Below are positions 24,445 through 32,687 of a DNA stretch of 64,000 nt, in pieces. The notes under the pieces are model-generated. The model was not told the DNA's origin. It worked only from the letters and a program-made list of their open reading frames with translations, and ran no database searches. The stretch lies in the NCBI RefSeq assembly GCF_900103585.1, contig NZ_FNHV01000013.1, forward strand, positions 1 to 64,000, in the 5' to 3' direction. The stretch comes from Streptomyces sp. cf386 (lineage in GTDB: Bacteria; Actinomycetota; Actinomycetes; Streptomycetales; Streptomycetaceae). Both the position numbers and the translations under genes were made by a program. Within the stretch, counting starts at the first letter, position 1. The number at the start of each line of letters is the position of its first letter.

Positions 24445-26123
24445 CGGGTCCGGCCGCAGTTGCCCGTCCCCGGCTCGGCCACCACGGGAAGCCCTGCCTC
24501 GACCCAGGCCCCCATGCCACCGATGACGTCCACGGCATCGGTGCCGCGCGCCGCGAGCAGCGCCGTGGCCTCCCGGGAGCGCTTCCCCGAGCGGCAGATC
24601 GCGACGACCGGGCGGCCCTGCGCGGCGGGCGGAAGCAGCTCACCGGAGGTCAGGGCCGACAGCGGCGCGAGGACCGCGCCCGGCGCATGTCCCGTGGCCC
24701 ATTCGTCGGGCTCGCGCACATCCACGAGGACGGCGTCCGCGCCCGCCCGCTCAAGAGCCTCGTCCGGGGTGATGCGGGCCATGGGGAGCCCGGCGCCGCG
24801 CGCCGCCGCGAACCCGTCGTCGACGGCGACGACGTCGCGTCCCGCCGCGTCGAGCAGCGAGGCGGCGATGGCGGCGCGCATACCGCCGGCGCAGTGCACC
24901 CACACCGTGCCGTCGGGTATCTCAGTGAAACGGTCGCGCAGCCGGTGCAGCGGAATGTGCACCGAGCCCCTGATGTGACCGGCCTCGCGCTCGGCATCGC
25001 GCCGTACGTCCAGGACCACCACGTCGTCCTGCGTGGCCAGGTCGGCGAAGGAGCCGCGAGCGAAGGAGCGCGGCCGCTCGCCCTGCCGGGTCCAGTCGGC
25101 GGGGGAGCCGGTCGCCGCGGAGGTCGGCCGGTCGATGCCGACCCGGACGAGTTCCCGCTGGGCATCGGCCAGTTGGGCCGGGCTCTCGGCGAGCAGCGTG
25201 ACCGGCTTGCCCCACGGCAGCAGCCAGGCCAGATACGTGGCGAGCTGCCCCTCCGCCTCGAAGTTGAGCGACCCGGCGACATGCCCCTCGGCGAACGCGA
25301 CCCGGTTGCGCAGATCCACCACCCACTCCCCGGCGGCCAGCCGCGCCGCGATCTCCTCGGCGTCGGCCGTGCGCGGCGGGGTCAGGTCCACCGGCGCCGG
25401 ACCGGCCGCGTTCGCCGGACCCATGTGCGCGTAGTACGCCGGGACGTCGTCCAGCCCGGCGAGCAGGTCCGCGACGAACGCGTCCACGTCCTTCACCAGG
25501 GCGTCGTTGACGGCACGCTCCCGCCCGATGGTCGTCGCGGTCCCGTCGGCCCCCTGCGCGGCGGAGCAGAAGCTGCCGAAGCCGTGCGTCGGCAGCACCG
25601 CCGTCTCGTCCGGCAACTCGGCGGCCAGCCGGTGCGCGGAGTCGTACTGCGCCCGCGCCAGCCGCCCCGTCAGCCGCGGCTCGACGAGGTCGGGCCGTCC
25701 CACCGTGCCGATCAGCAGCGAACCGCCGGTGAAGACGGCCACCGCGCGCCCGGACTCCTCCAGCACGTACGAGGTGTGGTGCGGGGTGTGCCCGGGAGTG
25801 GCCAGGGCGCGCAGCACCAGGCCGTCCGCGATGTCCGTACGGTCCCCGTCGGCGACCGGCACCCGGTCGTACCCGACCCGCGCCGCGGCCGGCACCAGGT
25901 ACGCGGCGCCGGTGATCCGGGCCAGCTCCAGTCCGCCGGTCACGTAGTCGTTGTGGACATGGGTCTCGGCGACATGGGTGATACGCACGCCCCGCCGAGC
26001 GGCGGCCGCGATCACCCGGTCGATGTCCCTGGGCGGATCGACCACCACGGCGCAGTGCGCACCGCCCGCCAGATAGCTGCGGTTGCCGAGTCCCGGCACC
26101 TCGATGGTGTCGACGAAGTACAC
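24441..26123 (-). CDS. Persulfide dioxygenase-rhodanese fusion (CstB/Blh-like) with three rhodanese domains
   Basis: A 560-residue fusion. Residues 1-245 are a metallo-beta-lactamase persulfide dioxygenase with ETHVHNDYVTGG as the HxHxD metal motif, TPGHTPHHTSY, and PTHGFGSFC. Then come three rhodanese-like domains: about 265-345 (VVDLRNRVAFAEGHVAGSLN, no catalytic Cys), 365-450 (Cys in VHCAGGMRAA) and 460-550 (Cys in AICRSGKRSREA). Staphylococcal CstB has one inactive and one active rhodanese domain, so this protein carries one more. It should oxidise low-molecular-weight persulfide and move sulfur to thiosulfate. GTG at 26123 follows a long GGAGAGGAG site, and two operators lie just upstream. 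Confidence 0.9.
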   Translation of the reverse strand: MYFVDTIEVPGLGNRSYLAGGAHCAVVVDPPRDIDRVIAAAARRGVRITHVAETHVHNDYVTGGLELARITGAAYLVPAAARVGYDRVPVADGDRTDIADGLVLRALATPGHTPHHTSYVLEESGRAVAVFTGGSLLIGTVGRPDLVEPRLTGRLARAQYDSAHRLAAELPDETAVLPTHGFGSFCSAAQGADGTATTIGRERAVNDALVKDVDAFVADLLAGLDDVPAYYAHMGPANAAGPAPVDLTPPRTADAEEIAARLAAGEWVVDLRNRVAFAEGHVAGSLNFEAEGQLATYLAWLLPWGKPVTLLAESPAQLADAQRELVRVGIDRPTSAATGSPADWTRQGERPRSFARGSFADLATQDDVVVLDVRRDAEREAGHIRGSVHIPLHRLRDRFTEIPDGTVWVHCAGGMRAAIAASLLDAAGRDVVAVDDGFAAARGAGLPMARITPDEALERAGADAVLVDVREPDEWATGHAPGAVLAPLSALTSGELLPPAAQGRPVVAICRSGKRSREATALLAARGTDAVDVIGGMGAWVEAGLPVVAEPGTGNCGRTR

Positions 26124-26159
26124 GGCAGTACTCCTCTCCTCGCGAAACCCCGGATGGAT

Positions 26160-26173
26160 TACCCCCGGGGGTA
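26160..26173. promoter_or_regulatory. CsoR/CstR-type operator 1 upstream of persulfide operon
   Basis: TACCCCCGGGGGTA is a perfect 14-base palindrome 37 bases before the persulfide dioxygenase start. It matches the site beside the repressor gene (core ACCC/GGGT). Confidence 0.82.
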
Positions 26174-26193
26174 TGCGACCACGATAGCAAAGG

Positions 26194-26207
26194 TACCCCC
26201 GGGGGTA
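26194..26207. promoter_or_regulatory. CsoR/CstR-type operator 2 upstream of persulfide operon
   Basis: A second perfect copy of TACCCCCGGGGGTA, 34 bases from the first. The pair could bind two repressor tetramers and give tight control of the minus-strand operon. The divergent mycothiol dehydrogenase gene starts 112 bases further on and may be affected too. Confidence 0.8.
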
Positions 26208-26319
26208 TTTTTCGACGTGGCTGGAAGCTGACCTGAAGGGCTTCCCCGCGTGCCTTTACCGATCAGTCACAACTAGGGTCGACAGTGGACGGAGAGCCGC
26301 TTAGGGAAGGTGAAGCACC

Positions 26320-27408
26320 ATGGCGCAGGAAGTACGCGGCGTGATCGCGGCCGGCAAGGACGAGCCGGTGCGGGTGGAGGCGATCGTGGTGCCCGATCCG
26401 GGTCCGGGCGAGGCCGTCGTACGGATCCAGGCCTGCGGGGTCTGTCACACCGACCTGCACTACAAGCAGGGCGGCATCAGCGACGACTTCCCCTTCCTGC
26501 TGGGGCACGAGGCGGCCGGCGTGGTGGAGTCGGTCGGCGACGGCGTCACGGACGTCGAACCCGGTGACTTCGTGATCCTCAACTGGCGTGCGGTGTGCGG
26601 GAACTGTCGCGCCTGTCTGCGCGGTCGCCCCTGGTACTGCTTCAACACGCACAACGCCACACAGAAGATGACCCTCGCCGCCACCGGCCAGGAGCTCTCC
26701 CCGGCGCTCGGCATCGGCGCCTTCGCCGAGAAGACGCTCGTCGCGGCGGGACAGTGCACCAAGGTCGACCCCTCGGTCGCCCCGGCGGTGGCCGGACTGC
26801 TGGGCTGCGGGGTGATGGCCGGGATCGGCGCCGCCATCAACACCGGCAACGTGGGCCGCGGCGACTCGGTCGCCGTCATCGGCTGCGGCGGGGTCGGCGA
26901 CGCGGCGATCGCCGGGTCGAACCTGGCCGGCGCCGCGAAGATCATCGCCGTGGACATCGACGACCGGAAGCTGGAGAAGGCTCGCTCGATGGGCGCCACC
27001 CACACGGTCAACTCCCGTGACGCCGACCCGGTCGAGGCCATCCGCGAGCTGACCGGCGGTTTCGGCGCCGACATCGTGATCGAGGCGGTCGGCCGCCCCG
27101 AGACGTACAAGCAGGCATTCTACGCCCGCGACCTGGCCGGCACGGTCGTCCTGGTCGGCGTACCGACCCCGGAGATGAAACTCGAACTGCCCCTGCTGGA
27201 CGTCTTCGGCCGCGGCGGCGCGCTGAAGTCCTCCTGGTACGGCGACTGCCTGCCCTCCCGTGACTTCCCCATGCTGATCGATCTGCATCTGCAAGGCCGC
27301 CTGGACCTGGGGGCGTTCGTCACCGAGACGATCGAACTCACCGACGTGGAGAAGGCCTTCGAGCGCATGCACCACGGCGACGTCCTGCGCTCGGTGGTGA
27401 TGCTCTGA
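26320..27408 (+). CDS. mscR: S-(hydroxymethyl)mycothiol dehydrogenase
   Basis: A 362-residue class III-like zinc alcohol dehydrogenase that oxidises the mycothiol-formaldehyde adduct, and probably S-nitrosomycothiol, with NAD. The catalytic zinc ligands are in ACGVCHTDLH and LGHEAAGVV. The structural zinc loop is CGNCRACLRGRPWYC. The NAD site is VIGCGGVGDAAIAG, with DIDD at the strand end favouring NAD. It overlaps the next gene by one base (TGATG), the usual pairing of this enzyme with a metallo-hydrolase. GGGAAGGTGAAG precedes the ATG. Confidence 0.93.
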   Translation: MAQEVRGVIAAGKDEPVRVEAIVVPDPGPGEAVVRIQACGVCHTDLHYKQGGISDDFPFLLGHEAAGVVESVGDGVTDVEPGDFVILNWRAVCGNCRACLRGRPWYCFNTHNATQKMTLAATGQELSPALGIGAFAEKTLVAAGQCTKVDPSVAPAVAGLLGCGVMAGIGAAINTGNVGRGDSVAVIGCGGVGDAAIAGSNLAGAAKIIAVDIDDRKLEKARSMGATHTVNSRDADPVEAIRELTGGFGADIVIEAVGRPETYKQAFYARDLAGTVVLVGVPTPEMKLELPLLDVFGRGGALKSSWYGDCLPSRDFPMLIDLHLQGRLDLGAFVTETIELTDVEKAFERMHHGDVLRSVVML

Positions 27409-28037
27409 TGGCCGCCCGCATCGAACGCCTCGTCACCTCGGGCCAGTTCAGCCTCGACGGCGGCACCTGGGACGTCGACAACAACGTGTGGCTCGTCGGC
27501 GACGACGACGAGGTGATCGTCATCGACGCCGCCCACGACGCCGACGCCATCGCCGAGGCCGTCGGCGACCGGCGCCTCACCGCGATCGTGTGCACCCACG
27601 CCCACAATGACCACATCGGTGCCGCGCCCGCCCTGGCCGACCGCACCGGCGCCACGATCTGGCTCCACCCCGACGACCTGCCGCTGTGGAAGCAGACCCA
27701 TCCGGACCGCGACCCCGACTCCCATCTCCTGGACGGGCAGATCATCGAGGCCGCCGGCGCCGACCTGACCGTCCTGCACACCCCGGGCCACGCGCCGGGC
27801 GCGGTGTGCCTGCACGACCCGGGCCTGGGCGTCGTCTTCACCGGAGACACCCTCTTCCAGGGCGGCCCCGGCGCCACCGGCCGCTCCTACTCCCACTTCC
27901 CGACGATCGTCGACTCGATCCGCACCCGCCTGCTCACGCTCCCGCCCGAGACCAAGGTGCTCACGGGCCATGGCGACGCGACCACGATTGGCGCGGAGGC
28001 GCCGCACCTCCAGGAGTGGCTTGACCGGGGCCACTGA
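27408..28037 (+). CDS. Metallo-beta-lactamase-fold hydrolase paired with mscR
   Basis: A 209-residue glyoxalase II-like hydrolase with the metal motif CTHAHNDHIG, a second histidine in TPGHAPGAVCL, the bridging Asp in VFTGDTLFQGG and the last His in LTGHGDAT. It probably hydrolyses the S-formyl- or other S-acyl-mycothiol made by the dehydrogenase encoded immediately upstream. That role is inferred from the coupled pair. Confidence 0.88.
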   Translation: MAARIERLVTSGQFSLDGGTWDVDNNVWLVGDDDEVIVIDAAHDADAIAEAVGDRRLTAIVCTHAHNDHIGAAPALADRTGATIWLHPDDLPLWKQTHPDRDPDSHLLDGQIIEAAGADLTVLHTPGHAPGAVCLHDPGLGVVFTGDTLFQGGPGATGRSYSHFPTIVDSIRTRLLTLPPETKVLTGHGDATTIGAEAPHLQEWLDRGH

Positions 28038-28218
28038 GGCCCGAGAACGCATGGGTGGAGGCGGTACGCGACCCATGACGCCCTCGACGCGAAGCTGCGC
28101 CCGGCCGGGTGACCCTGCCGCAAAAGCCGACACCCGTCCGTAAAAGACGACAGAAGATGTCCGGCTTACCCGGCACCCTCAAGAGCGACAGCGCTCGCAG
28201 AGGGTCGGGAGGCCGGAC

Positions 28219-29133
28219 ATGTCACAGCCGTTGAAGGACAAGGTCGCACTGGTCGCCGGGGCGACACGGGGAGCCGGACGCGGCATCGCCGTGGAGCTCG
28301 GGGCCGCCGGCGCCATCGTCTACGTGACCGGACGCAGCACACGCGGCCGGCGCTCGGAGTACGACCGCCCCGAGACGATCGAGGACACCGCCGACCTGGT
28401 CACAGAAGCGGGCGGCACCGGCATCGCCGTACCCACCGACCACCTCGACCCGACGCAGGTCCGCGCCCTCGTGGACCGCATCGCGGACGAGCAGGGCCGC
28501 CTCGACGTCCTGGTCAACGACGTCTGGGGCGGCGAGAAGCTCTTCGCCTGGGACAGCCCGGTCTGGGAGCACGACCTCGACAAGGGGCTCAGGTTGCTCC
28601 GGCTCGCCGTCGAGACGCACGCGATCACCAGCCACCACGCCCTGCCCCTCCTCCTGCGCCACCCCGGCGGACTGGTCGTCGAGATGACCGACGGCACCGC
28701 GGAGTACAACCGCGACCACTACCGGAGCTCCTTCTTCTACGACCTGGCCAAGGCGTCCGTCCTGCGCATGGCCTTCTCCCTCGGCCATGAACTCGGACCA
28801 CGCGGCGCCACCGCCGTCGCGCTGACCCCGGGCTGGCTGCGCTCGGAGATGATGCTCGACGCCTTCGGAGTGCGGGAGGACAACTGGCGCGACGCCCTCG
28901 ACCGCGTCCCGCACTTCGCCATCTCCGAGACCCCGCGCTATGTCGGCCGTGCCGTCGCCGCCCTCGCCGCCGACCCCGACGTGGCCCGCTGGAACGGCGA
29001 GTCCCTCTCGGGCGGGCAGCTCGCCCAGGTCTACGGCTTCACCGACCTCGACGGCAGCCGCCCCGACGCCTGGCGGTACCTGGTCGAGGTCCAGGACGCG
29101 GGGAAGCCGGCGGACACGACCGGTTACCGCTGA
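28219..29133 (+). CDS. SDR-family oxidoreductase
   Basis: A 304-residue short-chain dehydrogenase. The cofactor motif is VAGATRGAGRGIAVELG, followed by VTGRSTRG (basic, so NADPH is likely). The active-site Tyr-Lys pair is in YDLAKASV, with LTPGWLRSEM after it. It is longer than the usual 250 residues because of inserts around residues 60-110 and an extended C-terminus. The substrate cannot be deduced. It stands alone. Its end overlaps that of the convergent gene by 10 bases. Confidence 0.87.
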   Translation: MSQPLKDKVALVAGATRGAGRGIAVELGAAGAIVYVTGRSTRGRRSEYDRPETIEDTADLVTEAGGTGIAVPTDHLDPTQVRALVDRIADEQGRLDVLVNDVWGGEKLFAWDSPVWEHDLDKGLRLLRLAVETHAITSHHALPLLLRHPGGLVVEMTDGTAEYNRDHYRSSFFYDLAKASVLRMAFSLGHELGPRGATAVALTPGWLRSEMMLDAFGVREDNWRDALDRVPHFAISETPRYVGRAVAALAADPDVARWNGESLSGGQLAQVYGFTDLDGSRPDAWRYLVEVQDAGKPADTTGYR

Positions 29134-29672
29134 GGCGACACCGGGTCCGCTTCGAGGATCGGCCAGCGCGCGGAGTGGCCCGGCGGGAGGCCGAGGTCCT
29201 CCCGCACCGCCGTGTAGTAGCCCTCCCGCCCGGCGCGCTGCCGCTCCAGCAGCGCCTGCCAGGCCTCCCGGTCCCGACCGCCGTCGCGGAGGAACCGTTC
29301 CATCTCCATCGCCGTCGTGACCCACGCCCGCGCCTTCTCCACCACGGCGACGCTACCCAGCATGATCAGCGCCTCACCTGACGGGTCCCGCTCGTCGTTC
29401 GCCTCGGCCAGCAACGGCTGGGCCGCATCGAGGGTGAGGGGATGAGGGTGCGTTCCGATGCGGCGTTCGGCGGCGACCCGGTAAGCGACCGTGACCGCCT
29501 TCTTCACCGACCGCGCGTAGTCGCCGTACACGGCGAGCCGCCGCTCCTCCCAACGCGCCGCCTGCTCCCGCCGGAACCTCGCCTGGTCGCCCCGCACGAC
29601 CACGACATACGAACCGAGCGCGCCGATCACGACGCCTATGAGCGCGGGGAGTTGCTGAATGAACACGGACAT
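29124..29672 (-). CDS. Hypothetical membrane-anchored protein
   Basis: A 182-residue protein with one N-terminal membrane helix (LIGVVIGALGSYVVVV, about residues 10-25) and a cytoplasmic helical remainder rich in Arg, Glu and Ala (RFRREQAARWEERRLAVYGD). No catalytic motif was recognised. Such single-helix proteins of about 180 residues are common in Streptomyces without known function. It is convergent with the SDR gene to its left and divergent from the SDR gene to its right. Confidence 0.72.
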   Translation of the reverse strand: MSVFIQQLPALIGVVIGALGSYVVVVRGDQARFRREQAARWEERRLAVYGDYARSVKKAVTVAYRVAAERRIGTHPHPLTLDAAQPLLAEANDERDPSGEALIMLGSVAVVEKARAWVTTAMEMERFLRDGGRDREAWQALLERQRAGREGYYTAVREDLGLPPGHSARWPILEADPVSPQR

Positions 29673-29722
29673 GGGCGCACGCTACCTGCCCGGATGATCG
29701 TTCCGGCACTACGGTGCGGTCC

Positions 29723-30532
29723 ATGACGGACACAACGACGGACACAACGCGCTTCGCCGGGTACGGAGTTCTGATCACCGGAGCGGCCCGCGGCATCGGC
29801 GCCGCCACCGCTCGCCGGTTCGCCCAGGAAGGGGCGCGCGTCCTGGTGACCGACCGGGACGGACCCGAGGCCGAGGCAACCGCGTCGAAGCTGCGGAACC
29901 CGGGCCTCACGGTGGAGGCGCTGGCCTGCGACGTCGCCGACCGAGCCTCCGTCGAGGCGGCCGTCGCCCACGCGGTCGAGGCCTTCGGCTCGCTCGACGT
30001 CCTCGTCAACAGCGCGGCCTCCTGCACGCCCGACACCCCGCTCTTCGAGGACGGCCCGGACGAGGCCTGGGCCCGCGACCTCGACATCACCCTGACCGGC
30101 CCCTACCGCTGCTGCCGCGCAGCCCTCCCCCACCTCGCCGCCACCGGCCGCGGGGCCGTCGTGAACATCGGCTCCGTCAACGGCCTCCAGGACTTCGGCA
30201 ACCACGGCTACAGCGCCGCCAAGGCCGGCCTCGGCTCCCTCACCCGCACCCTCGCCGGCCACGCGGCCGCCCGCGGAGTCCGCGTCAACCTGGTCGTGCC
30301 GGGCACGGTGCGCACCTCCGCCTGGGAGGGACGGGACGCGGACCTCGACGCGGTCCGCGCGCTGTACCCCCTGGGCCGGGTCGGCGAACCCGAGGACATC
30401 GCCGCGGCGGTCGCCTTCCTGGCGTCCCGCGACGCGGCCTGGATCACCGGCACCACCCTCACCGTCGACGGCGGTCTCACCGCGGTCAACACCGGGTTCC
30501 AGGCAGCGGTCCGGCGCCGGGACGACACCTGA
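29723..30532 (+). CDS. SDR-family oxidoreductase
   Basis: A 269-residue classical short-chain dehydrogenase. The cofactor site is ITGAARGIGAATARRF with TDRDG at the end of strand 2 (NAD preferred). NSAAS replaces the usual NNAG, the catalytic Ser is in NIGSVNG and the Tyr-Lys pair is in YSAAKAGL. The C-terminal GTTLTVDGG is typical. ATG at 29723 is chosen over GTG at 29714 because it gives the expected N-terminus. The substrate is unknown. Confidence 0.87.
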   Translation: MTDTTTDTTRFAGYGVLITGAARGIGAATARRFAQEGARVLVTDRDGPEAEATASKLRNPGLTVEALACDVADRASVEAAVAHAVEAFGSLDVLVNSAASCTPDTPLFEDGPDEAWARDLDITLTGPYRCCRAALPHLAATGRGAVVNIGSVNGLQDFGNHGYSAAKAGLGSLTRTLAGHAAARGVRVNLVVPGTVRTSAWEGRDADLDAVRALYPLGRVGEPEDIAAAVAFLASRDAAWITGTTLTVDGGLTAVNTGFQAAVRRRDDT

Positions 30533-30725
30533 GGCGCTCGGATCACCCGGCCCGCTGAGTGAGCCACGCCACATCCCGTGCGCTCCCGCCTGGCGAGTTC
30601 CGCGTCCTTGCGCCTGGCCAAATTTCACCGTTTGGTCACAGCCCGGCCCGGACCACAACCGACACCCCCGCACGCGGGTCTACCAGGCAGAAGTCCACAG
30701 GAACACGCAAGGGAGAGGCCCGGCC

Positions 30726-31427
30726 ATGGGGGACATACGCAGACGGCGCGCCATCGCACTCGGCATCACCGGCGGACTCGTCGCACCGCTCACGCTCACG
30801 CTCGCCGCCGCTCCGGCGCAGGCGGCCCCGAGCTGCACGACCCAGACCGGCCCGTATCAGAAGCAGGTCGAGAAGTTCCTCGGCCGGCCGGTCGACGGCA
30901 AGCAGTCCGCCACCGACTGCAAGGCCATCCAGGCCTTCCAGACCAAGCACGGCATCTCCCCGAACGCCGGCTACGCGGGTCCTGTCACCTGGGGCGTGAT
31001 GGACCTCATGAACAAGCAGAAGGCCGTCGGCAACAAGCCCAACAAGGACGGCAAGTGCCCCGTCAACAAGGGCCGCATCGCCTGCGTGAACCTCACGCTC
31101 CAGCTGAGCTGGATCCAGGACGGTGACAAACTGGTCTACGGCCCCGTACCGGTCCGCACCGGCCGCAACGGCTACGAGACACGCACCGGTCTGAAGAAGA
31201 TCTACTGGCGCAACATCGACCACGTGTCGAGCATCTACAACGTGCCCATGCCCTACGCCCAGTTCTTCGACGGCGGCCAGGCCTTCCACTCGGTCGGCGT
31301 CAGCATGTGGAACCCGCCCGGCTCGCACGGCTGCGTCAACATGACCAAGACCAACGCCAAGAAGTACTGGTCGCTGCTGAAGAACGGCGACGACGTCTAT
31401 GTGTACGGCCGCAAGCCGGGCACCTGA
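30726..31427 (+). CDS. Secreted L,D-transpeptidase
   Basis: A 233-residue exported protein. The signal peptide carries twin arginines (RRRRAIALGITGG) and ends near PAQAAP, so it may be a Tat substrate. A peptidoglycan-binding type domain (about 40-95, FLGRPVDGKQSATDCKAIQA) is followed by the YkuD catalytic domain. Its active-site motif SHGCVNM contains the histidine and nucleophilic cysteine, with HSVGVSMW before it. It forms 3-3 cross-links or attaches proteins to peptidoglycan. GGGAGAGG precedes the ATG. Confidence 0.9.
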   Translation: MGDIRRRRAIALGITGGLVAPLTLTLAAAPAQAAPSCTTQTGPYQKQVEKFLGRPVDGKQSATDCKAIQAFQTKHGISPNAGYAGPVTWGVMDLMNKQKAVGNKPNKDGKCPVNKGRIACVNLTLQLSWIQDGDKLVYGPVPVRTGRNGYETRTGLKKIYWRNIDHVSSIYNVPMPYAQFFDGGQAFHSVGVSMWNPPGSHGCVNMTKTNAKKYWSLLKNGDDVYVYGRKPGT

Positions 31428-31470
31428 GTCAGGACAGGCACCCGGCTCGCGAGTCGAGGTCGGGGAAACG

Positions 31471-32673
31471 TCACGCCTCGGGCGCGTCCCCGAAGTCCGG
31501 GATCTCCAGCCTGATCCCGCCCTGTCGCGCCGACTCGTGCGCGACGATGCCCGGCAGGGTGTAGCGGGCCGCCACCCACGCGTTCACGGACGGCAGGGTG
31601 CGGGTGTTGACCGCGGTCACGAAGTCGTCGACCAGGAAGTGGTGGCTGCCCTCGTGACCGTTGTGCAGGTTGTCGAACTCCCGCGGCAGCCGCGCCCGGT
31701 CGTGCACCGGCGCCGAACCCGAGGTGAAGGCGGCCCGCAGATCCGGCGCGATGTGCTGGAGTGACGGATCGTCAGGGGCCATGGTGGGCTTGGGCTCCAG
31801 CAGCTCGCTGATGTCCTTGACGCCCTTCTTGTCCTGCCACAGGGCCACGGTGGCGAGCTGCTCCATGCTCGCCTCGGTGCCGAAGAAACGGAAACGCGAC
31901 TCCCGTATGTGGGACGGGTATCCGACCCGCCGGAACTCGTTCGTACGGAACGAGCCGCCGCCCGCGACCTCGAACAGCGCGGTCGCGTTGGACACGTCGT
32001 TGCCGAACTGGCTGACGTCCTTGTCGAAGACGCCGTCGCCCCGGTCGTCCACCACTCCGATCGCCGACACGCTCACCGCGTGCGTCTGCCAGGCCCCCAG
32101 CACGCCGCCCACGGCGTGCGTCGGGTAGAGCAGTGGGGGATAGCTGGCGGTGGCCTTCCAGTTCTCGCCGCCGCTGTACTGGTACGCCTCGTAGAACCCC
32201 AGGTCCATGTCGTGGACGTAGTCGCCCTCGGCGTAGAAGATCCGCCCGAAGGCGCCCTGGGCGATCTGGTTGCGGGCGTGCACCGTCGCCGGGTTGTACT
32301 GACTGGTCTCGCCCATCATGTACGTCAGGCCGGTCGCCTTGACCGCGTCGATGATCGCCGCGATCTCCTCCGCGGTGATCGCCATGGGCACCGCGGAGTA
32401 GACGTGCTTGCCGGCGTTCAGGCCCTGGAGCACCAGCGGGCCGTGCGTCCAGCGCTGGGTGAAGAGGGCGACCGCGTCGACGGCCTTTGACTCCAGCATG
32501 GCCTCGTACGAGGGGAAGGTGCCGGTCAGCCCTTCGGCGGCGGCGAGTTGCCCGGCTCGTTCGGGGAGGAGGTCGGTGACGTAGACGTCGGTGACGCCGG
32601 GATGGGCCAGGAACAGTTTCGCGAACTGGCCCGAGAACTGCCCGGCGCCGACGATGCCGAGGGAGAACGTCAT
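31471..32673 (-). CDS. Gfo/Idh/MocA-family sugar oxidoreductase
   Basis: A 400-residue NAD(P)-dependent oxidoreductase. The N-terminal Rossmann fold begins LGIVGAGQFSGQFAKLFLAH, the family motif is GKHVYSAVPMAIT (usually EKP, here SAVP), and the C-terminal alpha/beta substrate domain starts near residue 125. It is the last gene of a sugar-transport operon, 14 bases after the binding-protein gene, so it probably oxidises the imported sugar or inositol-like compound. The missing Lys of the EKP motif is notable, because that lysine normally helps catalysis. Confidence 0.85.
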   Translation of the reverse strand: MTFSLGIVGAGQFSGQFAKLFLAHPGVTDVYVTDLLPERAGQLAAAEGLTGTFPSYEAMLESKAVDAVALFTQRWTHGPLVLQGLNAGKHVYSAVPMAITAEEIAAIIDAVKATGLTYMMGETSQYNPATVHARNQIAQGAFGRIFYAEGDYVHDMDLGFYEAYQYSGGENWKATASYPPLLYPTHAVGGVLGAWQTHAVSVSAIGVVDDRGDGVFDKDVSQFGNDVSNATALFEVAGGGSFRTNEFRRVGYPSHIRESRFRFFGTEASMEQLATVALWQDKKGVKDISELLEPKPTMAPDDPSLQHIAPDLRAAFTSGSAPVHDRARLPREFDNLHNGHEGSHHFLVDDFVTAVNTRTLPSVNAWVAARYTLPGIVAHESARQGGIRLEIPDFGDAPEA

Positions 32674-32687
32674 GGAGTGGATGCCTT

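Noticed and set aside
28038..28218. Possible riboswitch before the SDR gene
   Set aside because: Only a small GAGCG-ACAG-CGCTC stem was seen. Nothing resembles a known aptamer core.
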